Shown here: positions 9,720 through 18,622 of the stretch, piece by piece
How positions within the stretch are numbered: position 1 is the first letter of the stretch
Layout of the letters: each line of letters begins with the position of its first letter
Assembly: GCF_015352985.1 (NCBI RefSeq)
Contig: NZ_JACYXF010000006.1
Span: 173,466-237,465 of the forward strand
Source: Noviherbaspirillum malthae
Lineage (GTDB): Bacteria > Pseudomonadota > Gammaproteobacteria > Burkholderiales > Burkholderiaceae_D
Length of the DNA: 64,000 nucleotides
Direction of reading: 5' to 3'
Translations under genes and position numbers: made by a program
Notes under the pieces: generated by a model
The model's database searches: none
Seen by the model: only the letters and a program-made list of their open reading frames with translations
What the model was told of the DNA's origin: nothing

Positions 9720-11147
9720 TCAGGCTTGCTTCATGCGGCTTCGTTGACCGCGCAGGCTGATGCCGCGCGCCGGGTGCGCGACATCTAGCCGGTCGCCCTT
9801 GCCGAACAGCTTGTTGCGCAGGCTGCCGGCTGCATATTCCTTTTGATAACGTCCGCGCCGCTGCAGTTCAGGCACGACTTGATCGACCACGTCGCGCATG
9901 CTTTCATGCGCCAGCGCGAAAGCCAGGTTGAAGCCATCGATACCGGTTTCATCCAGCCAGGCCTCAAGCTGATCCGCGACCTGCGCCGGATTGCCGACGA
10001 TCACCGGCCCCCGGCCGCCTAGGCCGATGAATTGCGCCGCTTCCCGCACCGTCCATTTGCGGTCGGGATCGGCTGCGCTGAAGGAGGCGAGTGCCGTGCG
10101 GCCCGCTTCGGTGTCCATGTACTCGATGGTGTCGTCGAGCGCATGGCGGCTGAAGTCCACGCCGGTCCATCCCGACAGTAGGGCGAGGGCGGCTTCGATG
10201 TCGATATGGCGCTTGTAGTCCTCGTACTTCTCGACGGCTTCCGCTTCCGTGGGCGCGGTGATCAACAGCGCCTGCGCATAGATCCTTACGTCGCATGCGG
10301 TGCGTCCTGCGGCGACCGCAGCGGCACGCAGTTCCTGCACGTAGCGGGCGACGATGTGCCGCGCCGGTGCGCTGACGAAGATGCATTCCGCATGGCGGCC
10401 GGCGAACGCTTTGCCGCGGCCGGAAGTGCCGGCCTGGTAGAGCAGCGGAGTCCGCTGCGGCGAAGGTTCGCACAAATGAAAGCCCGGCACGCGGTAGTGC
10501 CTGCCGTGATGCGCGATCGAATGCACCTTCGACGGATCGGTGAAGACCCCGCGTTCCTTGTCGCGCAGCACCGCGCCGTCTTCCCAGCTGTGTTCCCACA
10601 GCTTGTAGACCACTTCCATGTACTCTTCCGCGACATCGTAGCGCTCGTCATGCCCGAGCTGCCTGTCCATGCCGAGGTTGCGTGCGGCGCTGTCGAGGTA
10701 GCCGGTCACGATGTTCCAGCCGATTCGCCCGCGCGTGAGATGGTCCAGCGTGGAGATGCGGCGGGCGAAGGAATAGGGATGCTCATAGGTGAGCGCGCAG
10801 GTCACGCCGAAGCCGAGGTGCGTGGTGGCCTGCGCCATCAGCGGCACTAGCGCCAGGGGATCGTTGAGCGGTACCTGTATGCCATGCCGCAACGCCGCAT
10901 CGGCGCTGGCCTGATAGACGTCGTACACACCGAGCACATCCGCAAGGAAGATGCCGTCGAAGCCGCCGCGCTCCAGCAGCCGGGCCAATTCAACCCAATG
11001 CTCCGGATCGGTGTAGCGATGCGAAGTGTCGCGCGGATGCGTCCAGAGACCAGGGGACTGATGCCCCACGGTGTTCATCTGGAAGGCATTGAAACGAATC
11101 AACCTGGGCAAGGCACCGGCCCTGCCGCGGTCCGCCAAGGAACTCAT
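9720..11147 (-). CDS. NtaA/SnaA/DszA-family FMN-dependent (LLM) monooxygenase
   Basis: A 475-residue flavin monooxygenase with the luciferase-like TIM barrel, using FMNH2 from a separate reductase. The N-terminal RFNAFQMNTVGHQSPGLW block and HPYSFARRISTLDHLTRGRIGWN are hallmarks of the NtaA/SnaA/DszA branch. That branch oxidises dibenzothiophene sulfone, nitrilotriacetate and various organosulfur compounds. A TAGGAG lies upstream of MSSLADRG, and the start overlaps the upstream metQ stop by 4 bp (ATGA). It sits between the two MetQ genes, so it probably acts on the imported substrate and releases sulfite or a smaller sulfur compound. The exact substrate is unknown, and no flavin reductase is seen in the window. 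Confidence 0.88.
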   Translation of the reverse strand: MSSLADRGRAGALPRLIRFNAFQMNTVGHQSPGLWTHPRDTSHRYTDPEHWVELARLLERGGFDGIFLADVLGVYDVYQASADAALRHGIQVPLNDPLALVPLMAQATTHLGFGVTCALTYEHPYSFARRISTLDHLTRGRIGWNIVTGYLDSAARNLGMDRQLGHDERYDVAEEYMEVVYKLWEHSWEDGAVLRDKERGVFTDPSKVHSIAHHGRHYRVPGFHLCEPSPQRTPLLYQAGTSGRGKAFAGRHAECIFVSAPARHIVARYVQELRAAAVAAGRTACDVRIYAQALLITAPTEAEAVEKYEDYKRHIDIEAALALLSGWTGVDFSRHALDDTIEYMDTEAGRTALASFSAADPDRKWTVREAAQFIGLGGRGPVIVGNPAQVADQLEAWLDETGIDGFNLAFALAHESMRDVVDQVVPELQRRGRYQKEYAAGSLRNKLFGKGDRLDVAHPARGISLRGQRSRMKQA

Positions 11148-11980
11148 TTGGCTCCTACCACCAGCGACTGCTGATAGTCGGTCTTGACGAAGCCCGCGAA
11201 GTGCTTGTTGGTCACGTCAAGAAATTCCTTGGAGCGGTAGGCGTCGGCGAGATCCTTGACCCACTTCTTGTCCTTGTCCTCGGTGCGAATCGCCACCAGG
11301 TTCTGATAGGTCGGCGAAGTCTTTTCCAGCGCGAGGGCCTGCGTCAGCTTGAGGCCGGATGCCAGTGCGAAATTGCCGTTGATGAAGGAAAAGTCGGTAT
11401 CGTCCAGCGAGCGCGGCAGCTGCGCCGCCTCCAGAGGAATCAGCTTGATTTTCTTCACGTTGACGGCCACGTCCTTTTCGGATGCGCGGATCGGGTCGTA
11501 GCCTTCACGCAGCTTGATCCAGCCCAGCTGCTCCAGCACCACGAGCGCACGCGCCTGGTTGGTCGGATCGTTAGGCAGCGCAACGTTCGCACCTTCCTTG
11601 ACCTCGTTTACGTTCTTGTACTTCTTGCTGTAGATCGCGATCGGCGCGGTTGGCACCTTGAGCAATTCGCTCAGAGCAAGCTTGTTCTCGGTGGCGAACT
11701 TGGTGAGGTAGACGATGTGCTGGAAAGCATTGGCATCCAGCGCACCCTGCGCCAGCGCGAAGTTCGGCTGCACATAGTCATTGAATTCGACCACCTTGAC
11801 GGCATAGCCCTTCTTCTCGAGGATGGGCTTGATGCCGACCTTGACCTGGTCGGCATACGGACCGGCAGTGGCGCCGATGACGATTTCCTTCTTGTCCTGC
11901 GCAAAGGAAGCGGGCGAAAGAGCAAGGCCCGAGCCGATGGCAAGAGCAGTGGCGATGAGTGCGCGGCGGGAGATGGACAT
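11144..11980 (-). CDS. metQ: MetQ/NlpA-family periplasmic binding protein (second copy)
   Basis: A 278-residue binding protein for the MetNI transporter. The start MSISRRALIATALAIG has AAGGAAAA upstream; a longer in-frame start adds 22 residues ahead of the signal peptide and is unlikely. The signal ends near PASFAQDKK with no lipobox Cys. Family blocks are IVIGATAGPYADQVK, VEFNDYVQPNFALAQG, ANVALPNDPTNQARAL and EAAQLPRSLDDTDFSFINGNFA. It is the paralogue of 8907-9695 and is separated from it by the LLM monooxygenase gene, to which its stop is coupled. It lies 72 bp downstream of metI. Confidence 0.87.
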   Translation of the reverse strand: MSISRRALIATALAIGSGLALSPASFAQDKKEIVIGATAGPYADQVKVGIKPILEKKGYAVKVVEFNDYVQPNFALAQGALDANAFQHIVYLTKFATENKLALSELLKVPTAPIAIYSKKYKNVNEVKEGANVALPNDPTNQARALVVLEQLGWIKLREGYDPIRASEKDVAVNVKKIKLIPLEAAQLPRSLDDTDFSFINGNFALASGLKLTQALALEKTSPTYQNLVAIRTEDKDKKWVKDLADAYRSKEFLDVTNKHFAGFVKTDYQQSLVVGAK

Positions 11981-12052
11981 GTGTTTTCCTTTATGTGTTG
12001 TCGGTATGGTGTTGCTGCAATCTGTTGCTGCAGTCTGTCGCTTCAATTGCGT

Positions 12053-12715
12053 TCAGCGCTTGTCGATGTGCCGTGCGATGCCGTTGCCCGCGAACTGGAT
12101 CAGCTGCACCAGCACGATCAGGATGGCAACGGTGAAGATCATGACGTCGGTCTGGAAGCGGTAGTAGCCGTAGCGGATGGCTAGGTCGCCGATGCCGCCG
12201 CCGCCGACCACGCCGGCGACCGCCGAGTAAGACAGGAAGCTGATGGTCAACACCGTCAGCGCGAGCACCAGGCCGGAACGGGCTTCGACCAGCAGCACGC
12301 GCAGCACGATCTGCCATTCGCTTGCGCCGATTGCATGGGCGGCCTCGATCACCCCGTGCGGGACCTCGCGCAGGGTCTGCTCGACCAGCCGTGCAAAGTA
12401 GGGAATGGCCGCGACCGACAGCGGTACCGCCGCAGCGACCGGACCGATCGAGGATCCGGTTAGCACGCGCGTGAACGGCACCAGTGCAACCAGCAGAATG
12501 ATGAAGGGGAACGAGCGCAGCGTATTGACCAGCCAGCCCATTGCCAGAAACAGCGGGCGGTTGGCCAGCGACTGCTTCGGTCCCAGCAGGAACAGCAGGA
12601 TGCCGAGCGGCCCGCCGATGAAAATGGCCGACGCAAGACCGATGCCCAGCATCAGGAAAGTCTGGCCGATCGCGGTCCATAGCTCGGGCAGGATGTTGAC
12701 GATATTCTCAGGCAT
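12053..12715 (-). CDS. metI: Methionine-type ABC transporter permease
   Basis: A 220-residue MetI-type permease with about five membrane helices. The coupling loop is EAAHAIGASEWQIVLRVLLVEARSG, and the conserved TISFLSYSAVAGVVGGGGIGDLA block follows. The start MPENIVNILPELW overlaps the end of metN by 8 bp; longer in-frame starts would run well into metN. It is in an operon with metN, two metQ genes and two oxygenases, so its natural cargo may be an organosulfur compound other than methionine. Confidence 0.9.
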   Translation of the reverse strand: MPENIVNILPELWTAIGQTFLMLGIGLASAIFIGGPLGILLFLLGPKQSLANRPLFLAMGWLVNTLRSFPFIILLVALVPFTRVLTGSSIGPVAAAVPLSVAAIPYFARLVEQTLREVPHGVIEAAHAIGASEWQIVLRVLLVEARSGLVLALTVLTISFLSYSAVAGVVGGGGIGDLAIRYGYYRFQTDVMIFTVAILIVLVQLIQFAGNGIARHIDKR

Positions 12716-13535
12716 GCTTGACCTCCCGTTGACGCTCGGCATTGACCAGGCTGAGGAAGGTGCCGTACTGGCGCAGTTCCTGACCAAGGCTGGTTGAGGG
12801 CAGATACGCGTGGTCGCTCAGCTGGAACTGTTCCGCGATCCGCCCGTCCTCAATGACCGCGACCTGCCTGCACAATTCATGCACCACCGGCAATTCATGG
12901 GTGACGATGACGATCGTCACGCCGAGCCGTTCATTGATGTCGCGCAGCGTCTGCAGCACCGAGCGTGTCGTCTCCGCATCGAGCGCGGAAGTCGGCTCGT
13001 CGCACAGCAGGACCGAAGGCCGGCTTGCGAGCGCGCGTGCAATGGCCACGCGCTGCTTCTGCCCGCCGGACAGTTTCGACGGATAGCTCTGCGCCTTCGC
13101 TTCCAGACCCACGAGTTCGAGGCACTGGTAGACACGGTCCTTCAACGCGGCGCCCCTGAGTTCGCCGTGCACTTTCAGCGGGAAAGCGACGTTTTCGAAT
13201 ACCGAGGCATTCTGCAGCAGGTTGAACTGCTGGAAAATCATGCCGATCGACTGGCGCGCCTTGCGCAGCGCGGTCTTGACCAGGGATGTCAGTTCGCGGC
13301 CGTCGATCCAGACCGCACCGCTGTCAGGCTGCTCAAGCAGGTTGATTAGGCGCAGCAGCGTCGACTTGCCGGCACCGCTCTTGCCGATCAGGCCGAAGAT
13401 GTCGCCGCTGCGAACCTGCAGCGATGTCGGCCTGACGGCATGGAACTGGCTGCCGTCAGGGAGTGTGAAGGATTTGCTGACCGAGTCCAGCCGGATCACG
13501 GCGGGACGCACAGCATCGAGCAGGGAGAGCGTCAT
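12708..13535 (-). CDS. metN: Methionine-type ABC transporter ATPase, short form without NIL domain
   Basis: A 275-residue ATPase with Walker A GKSGAGKST, Q-loop MIFQQFNLL, signature LSGGQKQR, Walker B VLLCDEPTSALD and H-loop VTHE. The start MTLSLLDAVRP is 29 bp downstream of the SfnB-like gene. Classical MetN proteins are about 340 residues because of a C-terminal NIL/ACT-like domain that binds methionine and inhibits transport. Here the protein stops soon after the ATPase core (YGTFLSLVNAERQREVKHA), so that regulatory domain is missing. This suggests transport not subject to methionine trans-inhibition, in line with a scavenging role. Confidence 0.88.
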   Translation of the reverse strand: MTLSLLDAVRPAVIRLDSVSKSFTLPDGSQFHAVRPTSLQVRSGDIFGLIGKSGAGKSTLLRLINLLEQPDSGAVWIDGRELTSLVKTALRKARQSIGMIFQQFNLLQNASVFENVAFPLKVHGELRGAALKDRVYQCLELVGLEAKAQSYPSKLSGGQKQRVAIARALASRPSVLLCDEPTSALDAETTRSVLQTLRDINERLGVTIVIVTHELPVVHELCRQVAVIEDGRIAEQFQLSDHAYLPSTSLGQELRQYGTFLSLVNAERQREVKHA

Positions 13536-13564
13536 GGCAGTTCGAATTGGTCTCAGATGTTCTA

Positions 13565-14803
13565 TCAGGAGTAGGCGGTCGGTTCGGGCAACTTGCCGCT
13601 TAACACATAACGGCCGATGTCGCGCAGCTTGTAGTCGATCGGGTCGTGCAGGGTGTGGACGCGCACGTTTCGCCAGAAGCGGTCGAAACCGTAGCGTTCC
13701 GACGTCGCCCTGGCGCCGGTCACATCGAAAATCTGCGTCGAGGTCTCGATGCCCGCGTGATGCGCAAGGCATTTCGCTTCCGCCACCGTCACCGCCAGCT
13801 CGCCGCGGTCCTGTGCGGTGACGGCGTTGCCCTTGTGCAGCAGTCTCTCGAGTGCCGCTCCGGCTTGGTCGGCAAGGGCGATCGCGGGCCGCAGCAGCAG
13901 CCAAAGGTTGCCGTAGCGATGCTGGATGAAGGGGTCGTCTTCCGCCGAGGTCTGACCCGAGGCGAACCAGGGCCGGGCCTGCTCGCGCGTATAGCGGCTG
14001 GCTTCCTCGAATGCCCCCAGACCGATGCCCAGGTAGAGATTGGCCATGATCAGCTGGGCCACCTGCGAGCGCAGCGTTGCCTGCGGCGTCGGCGCAATGC
14101 CCGGCGGCTGCAGCACTTCGGCATGGAGCAATTCCACACCGTCGAAGCGCACATTGCCGCTGTCGGTCTGGCGTTGTCCGAATGCGTCCCAGCCGGCCTG
14201 GACTTCGATACCTGCCCGGTTCGTCGGCAGTGCGGCAATCAATGCGGTCTGCGTCGCTTCATGCCATGCCGAAATGGTCAGCACGTCGGAGCCGACCGAT
14301 CCGGATGCAAAGCTCTTGATGCCGTCGAGACGGAAACCGTTCGGCGTGTCGGTGGCAATGACGCGCTTGTCGAGCGGATTGAGCGCGTTGCCCCAAAAGA
14401 GATCGCGGCGTACGGTGTCAGTCAGAAGCGCCGCCTGCTGTTCGTCGTTACCGTAAAGCTGTACGCCGGCCAGTTGCAAATGGTGGAAGCCGAAGATGTG
14501 GGCAAGTGCGCTGTCGACCTTTGCCAATTCGCGCACGGCTTCCAGCACCAGCCTCCAGGAGGCGCCGATGCCGCCGAAACGAATGGGCACGGAAAGACGC
14601 AGCAGCCCGCTGGAACGGATCAGTTCGCGTTCGGCTGCCGCATGGCCCCCGGCGCGGTCCCGCTCGACGGCCGTCTCGCGCAATTTTGCAGCAAGCTCGA
14701 CAACGGCTTTCCGGATCGCCGCTTCCGAAGCGGCGTCCGTGCCGGTGCTGCCTGGCGCCGGCTGTAGCCGCAGATACCGTAAATGAGGAGGCAGATGCGT
14801 CAT
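13565..14803 (-). CDS. SfnB-family monooxygenase (acyl-CoA dehydrogenase fold)
   Basis: A 412-residue flavoprotein of the SfnB/DszC branch and paralogue of 7686-8843. Shared markers are ETAVERDRAGGHAAAE, GNALNPLDKR, GWDAFGQRQTDSGNV and FDRFWRNVRVHTLHDPIDYKL. It is the first gene of the minus-strand operon that continues with metN, metI, metQ, the LLM monooxygenase and a second metQ. A role in oxidative release of sulfur from a compound imported by that transporter is likely; the substrate cannot be read from sequence. The promoter is in the 304-bp gap shared with the divergent SsuA-like gene. Confidence 0.84.
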   Translation of the reverse strand: MTHLPPHLRYLRLQPAPGSTGTDAASEAAIRKAVVELAAKLRETAVERDRAGGHAAAERELIRSSGLLRLSVPIRFGGIGASWRLVLEAVRELAKVDSALAHIFGFHHLQLAGVQLYGNDEQQAALLTDTVRRDLFWGNALNPLDKRVIATDTPNGFRLDGIKSFASGSVGSDVLTISAWHEATQTALIAALPTNRAGIEVQAGWDAFGQRQTDSGNVRFDGVELLHAEVLQPPGIAPTPQATLRSQVAQLIMANLYLGIGLGAFEEASRYTREQARPWFASGQTSAEDDPFIQHRYGNLWLLLRPAIALADQAGAALERLLHKGNAVTAQDRGELAVTVAEAKCLAHHAGIETSTQIFDVTGARATSERYGFDRFWRNVRVHTLHDPIDYKLRDIGRYVLSGKLPEPTAYS

Positions 14804-15107
14804 GTTGAAACTCTTGTCCTGTGTAGTTGATGAAGAATTATTCCATCGGGGATTTGGGGATTGAACGAATTAAAACGGTTAAGGTTATGCGGGATTTTTT
14901 GCGCAATGCCTTATGCGCGAACCCGATATTCAAAAATGAAAAGTTTCGTTTTGCTCGTTGAGGCGCATGCATAGAATCGCGTTGTCGTCTTGCATGCTTC
15001 TCCGTTGAGTTGCACATGGATAGATGCAATGCCGTGCATCGGCCGTTTCACTTGCGGCCGCCGACTCACATCCAATCACCACAACCACCAATAAGAACGA
15101 AACCGTC
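14804..15107. promoter_or_regulatory. Divergent promoter region of SfnB-met operon and SsuA-like gene
   Basis: A gene-free, locally AT-rich stretch. TGAAAAGTTTCGTT at 14937-14950 nearly repeats the 7558-7571 motif of the other divergent sulfur promoter. Just before it is a GCGC-bounded imperfect repeat (TGCGCAATGCC TTATGCGCG, about 14900-14919). A second shared word, ACGAATT, occurs at about 14866 here and 7474 there. Candidate regulatory region only; core promoters were not resolved. Confidence 0.35.
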
Positions 15108-16079
15108 ATGTCATCAACAATCGCTCGCTCGCGCCGTCTACTGCTATCTTCCCTCGCCCTCGTTCCGCTGGCGTTCTCGATGCCCGTCCTTGCGCAGAAG
15201 GCGCCCGATGCCGTGCGTATCGGCTACCAGAAATCCTCGACGCTGCTGACCATCGTGAAGGCGCGCGGGACACTGGAACAGCAGCTTGCGCCGCTCGGCA
15301 TCAAGCTGAGCTGGCATGAGTTTCCGAGCGGCCTGCCGCTGCTCGAGGCGCTCAATGTCGGCGGCGTGGACCTGAGCGCGGACGTGGCCGATACGGTGCC
15401 GGTATTCGCCCAGGCCGCGGGCGCGAAGCTGACGTATGTTGCGCAGGAAGCGCCGTCGCCGTCGGCACAAGCCATCGTGGTGCGCGCCGATTCGCCGCTG
15501 CGCAGCGTGGCCGATCTCAAGGGCAAGAAAGTTGCCGTCACCAAGGCGGCGGGCAGCCATTACCTGCTGATTGCGCTGCTGGAAAAGGCCGGGTTGAAGT
15601 TCAAGGACATCTCGCCTGCTTACCTGACACCTTCCGACGGCCGGGCCGCCTTCGAGCGCGGCAGCGTGGATGCCTGGGTGACCTGGGACCCTTTCCTCGC
15701 CGGCGTGCAGCGCCAGTCCCAGGTACGCGTGCTTGCCGACGGACGCAGCGTTGCCGATTACCAGCGTTACTACCTGGCGTCGACGCCGTTCGCCGAGGCG
15801 CATCCGGATGTCATCCATATCCTTTACGAGGAATTGCGCAGGACTGGCCAATGGGTCAAGCAGAATCCCAAGGAAGCAGCCGCCTTCCTTGCGCCGCTGT
15901 GGGGGCTCGATGCGCCTGCCGTCGAACTTGCGAACAGCCGCCGCAGCTACGAGGTCAGGGTGGTGCAGCCGGATTCGCTGAAGGAACAGCAGGCGATCGC
16001 GGATGCCTTCTTCTCGGAAGGCCTGCTGCCGAAGAAGATCAATGCTGCTGCGGTTTCGATCTGGAAGCCGGCACGGTGA
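15108..16079 (+). CDS. SsuA-like aliphatic sulfonate-binding protein
   Basis: A 323-residue periplasmic binding protein. A signal peptide (RRLLLSSLALVPLAFSMP) ends near VLAQKAPDA. Mature motifs match classical SsuA: VRIGYQKSSTLLTIVKARG, FPSGLPLLEALNVGGVDL, GKKVAVTKAAGSHYLL and SVDAWVTWDPFLAGVQ. The start MSSTIARSR is preferred; an earlier in-frame ATG at 15024 would bury the signal. It resembles textbook SsuA more closely than the two tandem paralogues in the ssu operon do. No permease or ATPase accompanies it, so it probably feeds SsuBC at 3724-5327 or a transporter elsewhere. It ends in a strong terminator. Confidence 0.9.
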   Translation: MSSTIARSRRLLLSSLALVPLAFSMPVLAQKAPDAVRIGYQKSSTLLTIVKARGTLEQQLAPLGIKLSWHEFPSGLPLLEALNVGGVDLSADVADTVPVFAQAAGAKLTYVAQEAPSPSAQAIVVRADSPLRSVADLKGKKVAVTKAAGSHYLLIALLEKAGLKFKDISPAYLTPSDGRAAFERGSVDAWVTWDPFLAGVQRQSQVRVLADGRSVADYQRYYLASTPFAEAHPDVIHILYEELRRTGQWVKQNPKEAAAFLAPLWGLDAPAVELANSRRSYEVRVVQPDSLKEQQAIADAFFSEGLLPKKINAAAVSIWKPAR

Positions 16080-16138
16080 TCCGGCGAAGCCGATTCGCCA
16101 AGTGATCAAAGCTTAAAGACTCGCCACTCAATCCGCAG

Positions 16139-16170
16139 CGCCCGGCAAGACTTTCCCGTCTTGCCGGGCG
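16139..16170 (+). terminator. Rho-independent terminator after SsuA-like gene
   Basis: A perfect 13-bp GC-rich stem (CGCCCGGCAAGAC / GTCTTGCCGGGCG) with the loop TTTCCC, followed by a T-rich tail (TTGTGCCTTGTT). It lies 60 bp after the SsuA-like stop. The remaining gap up to 16391 holds only the leader of the chemoreceptor gene. Confidence 0.85.
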
Positions 16171-16391
16171 TTGTGCCTTGTTCTCTCGGTATTCGATGGG
16201 GCCATCTTGCGAGGAAAAAGACTTCCATTTTTCCGCAGGCCATGGATATACTTGTTTGTCAGCAAATGTTATTTGTTGGCAATAGGGAGACAGCTGTCGG
16301 CATGGAAAGGGCATGACGGAATGATAATCTACACGTTCATGCAGCGCAGCCATGCCGATTAGCCATAGATATAAGAGAGACAAGGAAAATC

Positions 16392-18140
16392 ATGGCCGCG
16401 CAGCGCATAGCATCATCCACGAGCATTACCCGTAAACTTGGCTTGCTGGTCGCAAGCGCCTTCATCGGCCTGGTCTGCCTGACCGCCGTCTTCATCTATG
16501 CGGAAAGGCAGTCGATGATGAAGGAAAGGCAAATGGCCGTGCAGCAGATCGTCGAGGCCGCGCACGGCATTCTGGTTCATCATCATGATTTGTCGGTGAA
16601 GGGTAAGGTCAGCGAGCAGGAGGCCAAGCAGAGCGCCATGGAAGCCATCAAGCGGCTTCGCTATGGCGGCAACGAGTATTTCTGGATCAACGACATGCAT
16701 CCACGCATGGTCATGCATCCGGTCAAGCCGGAGCTTGATGGCAAGGATCTGTCCGACAACAAGGATCCGACAGGCAAGCGTCTCTTTGTTGAGTTCGTCA
16801 AGACGGTGCAGCAGAGCGGAGGCGGCATGGTCGCGTACATGTGGCCGAAGCCGGGCAGCAGCGAACCGGTGGAAAAGGTCTCCTACGTAAAAGGTTTCGC
16901 GCCTTGGGGATGGGTGATCGGTTCGGGCGTGTACGTCGATTCCGTCAATGAAGCCATGATGGTGAAGGCGTTCGAATTCCTGGGCGCCACGCTGGTGTTC
17001 GGCATCCTGCTGCTGGCGGTCGGTTTTGCGATCTCCCGCAGCGTGCTGCGCCAGCTCGGCAGCGAACCCGCCTATGCGGTCGATATCACCCAGCAGATCG
17101 CCGCGGGCGACCTGACCGTGCCGATCAAGCTCAAGGAGGGCGACCAGTCCAGCCTGCTGCATGCGATCAAGACCATGCGCGACAGCATCGTGCGGATGGT
17201 CGGCGAAATGCGTGCCAGCGCCGATACCATTGCCAGCGAGTCCGCGCAGATCGCATCGGGCAATCTGGAATTGTCGGCGCGCACCGAGCAGCAGGCCGGC
17301 TCGCTCGAGGAAACCGCGTCATCGATGGAGGAACTGACCTCGACCGTCAAGCAGAATGCGGAGAACGCGCGCCAGGCCGATGCGCTGGCGGCGGCGGCAT
17401 CCGATGTCGCTACCAAGGGCGGCGAAGTGATTCACCAGGTGGTCGGCACCATGGAGCAGATCAATGAATCGGCGCGCAAGATCGTCGATATCATCAGCGT
17501 GATCGACGGCATTGCCTTCCAGACCAATATCCTGGCGCTCAACGCTGCCGTTGAAGCAGCGCGTGCCGGCGAACAGGGCCGGGGATTTGCCGTGGTTGCC
17601 TCCGAGGTCCGTACGCTGGCGCAGCGTTCGGCGCAGGCGGCCAAGGAAATCAAGGGGCTGATCGGTGATTCCACCGAAAAAGTCGAGAACGGCAGCCGCC
17701 TGGTGAACCAGGCCGGTGCGACCATGCAGGAGATCGTGGAGAGCGTGCATCGGGTCACCGGCATCATGCGTGAAATCACTTCGGCCAGCCAGGAGCAGAC
17801 ATCCGGCATCGAGCAGATCAATGCCGCCATCACCCAGATGGATGGCGTGACCCAGCAGAATGCCGCGCTGGTGGAAGAGGCTGCGGCCGCCTCCGAAGCC
17901 CTGCAGAACCAGGCGGCCAAGCTGGCACAGACGGTCGGCCTGTTCAAGCTCGATCACAACCAGGTACAGCAGCAGGTACCCGTCAGCAGGCCGGTCGCGC
18001 CGCGTGCTTCGGCACCGGCTCCGCAGGCCCAGCGCAAGGCCGTGACGCGCGCCGTTTCGGAAAAACCGGCCGGCAAGCCTGTGCAAAGGCCGGCAATTGC
18101 CGCAAGACCCGCGGCTCAGGATGACTGGGAAGAGTTCTGA
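16392..18140 (+). CDS. Methyl-accepting chemotaxis protein with sCache_2 sensor
   Basis: A 582-residue chemoreceptor. It has TM1 at about residues 17-34 and a periplasmic sCache-type sensor at about 40-190 (GGNEYFWINDMHPRMVMHP, FAPWGWVIGSGVYVD). TM2 is at about 195-213, and HAMP and the long signalling coiled coil follow. The hairpin tip is canonical (DGIAFQTNILALNAAVEAAR). The C-terminus is a Pro/Ala-rich linker ending in DDWEEF, which resembles the NWETF-type pentapeptide that tethers CheR/CheB, so this should be a high-abundance receptor able to assist adaptation. The RBS is AAGGAAA. The ligand is unknown; sCache_2 domains often bind small carboxylates. Confidence 0.94.
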   Translation: MAAQRIASSTSITRKLGLLVASAFIGLVCLTAVFIYAERQSMMKERQMAVQQIVEAAHGILVHHHDLSVKGKVSEQEAKQSAMEAIKRLRYGGNEYFWINDMHPRMVMHPVKPELDGKDLSDNKDPTGKRLFVEFVKTVQQSGGGMVAYMWPKPGSSEPVEKVSYVKGFAPWGWVIGSGVYVDSVNEAMMVKAFEFLGATLVFGILLLAVGFAISRSVLRQLGSEPAYAVDITQQIAAGDLTVPIKLKEGDQSSLLHAIKTMRDSIVRMVGEMRASADTIASESAQIASGNLELSARTEQQAGSLEETASSMEELTSTVKQNAENARQADALAAAASDVATKGGEVIHQVVGTMEQINESARKIVDIISVIDGIAFQTNILALNAAVEAARAGEQGRGFAVVASEVRTLAQRSAQAAKEIKGLIGDSTEKVENGSRLVNQAGATMQEIVESVHRVTGIMREITSASQEQTSGIEQINAAITQMDGVTQQNAALVEEAAAASEALQNQAAKLAQTVGLFKLDHNQVQQQVPVSRPVAPRASAPAPQAQRKAVTRAVSEKPAGKPVQRPAIAARPAAQDDWEEF

Positions 18141-18164
18141 CACCCCATCATTCTGGTACCGATA

Positions 18165-18201
18165 GCAAAACGGCCGGCGCAAATTGCGCTGGCCGTTTTG
18201 C
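18165..18201 (+). terminator. Terminator after chemoreceptor gene
   Basis: An inverted repeat GCAAAACGGCC ... GGCCGTTTTGC with an inner GCGCAA/TTGCGC pairing, and a run of T within the right arm. It lies 25 bp after the MCP stop. Confidence 0.75.
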
Positions 18202-18283
18202 ATTGCAGCCAGTGTCAGGTGAAATTTCCCTTCATAGATGACGCTTTATAGGGCATAATGCATCATCTATGAGGGGATAACCG

Positions 18284-18622
18284 ATGCCGAAAAAGCTGCT
18301 GGACACCGATTCGCTGCCGACGCTGGTCCAGGAGCGCCTGAGCACCTGGGGCCGCTGCATCCGCACCCAGCGTCTGCGCCAGCGCATTACCGCAGCCGAT
18401 TTATGCGCGCGCATGGGTATCTCCGAAGCCACATTGCGCCGCCTGGAACGCGGCGACTCCGGCGCCGGCGCCGGGGCTTACCTTACTGCGCTGCTGGTTT
18501 TGGGCGTTTCCGATGAGGCGACACCTCCACTGCCGCCGCTGCTCTGGTCCGACATGACGCAGCGCCGTGTAAAACCGACCCGGCAGGAGCGAGGAGCCGG
18601 GGATGACGCCGATTACTTCTAA
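18284..18622 (+). CDS. hipB: HipB-like XRE-family antitoxin/regulator
   Basis: A 112-residue DNA-binding protein with an XRE helix-turn-helix (about residues 20-80; RLRQRITAADLCARMGIS, ATLRRLERGDSG). Its stop overlaps the start of a degenerate hipA gene by 20 bp, the usual hipBA layout, so it was the antitoxin and autorepressor of that operon. The AT-rich stretch just upstream has ATAGATGAC and CATCTATGAGG in inverted orientation (ATAGATG / CATCTAT, near 18234-18272), a plausible HipB operator. The reading frame looks intact although its toxin is destroyed. Confidence 0.85.
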   Translation: MPKKLLDTDSLPTLVQERLSTWGRCIRTQRLRQRITAADLCARMGISEATLRRLERGDSGAGAGAYLTALLVLGVSDEATPPLPPLLWSDMTQRRVKPTRQERGAGDDADYF

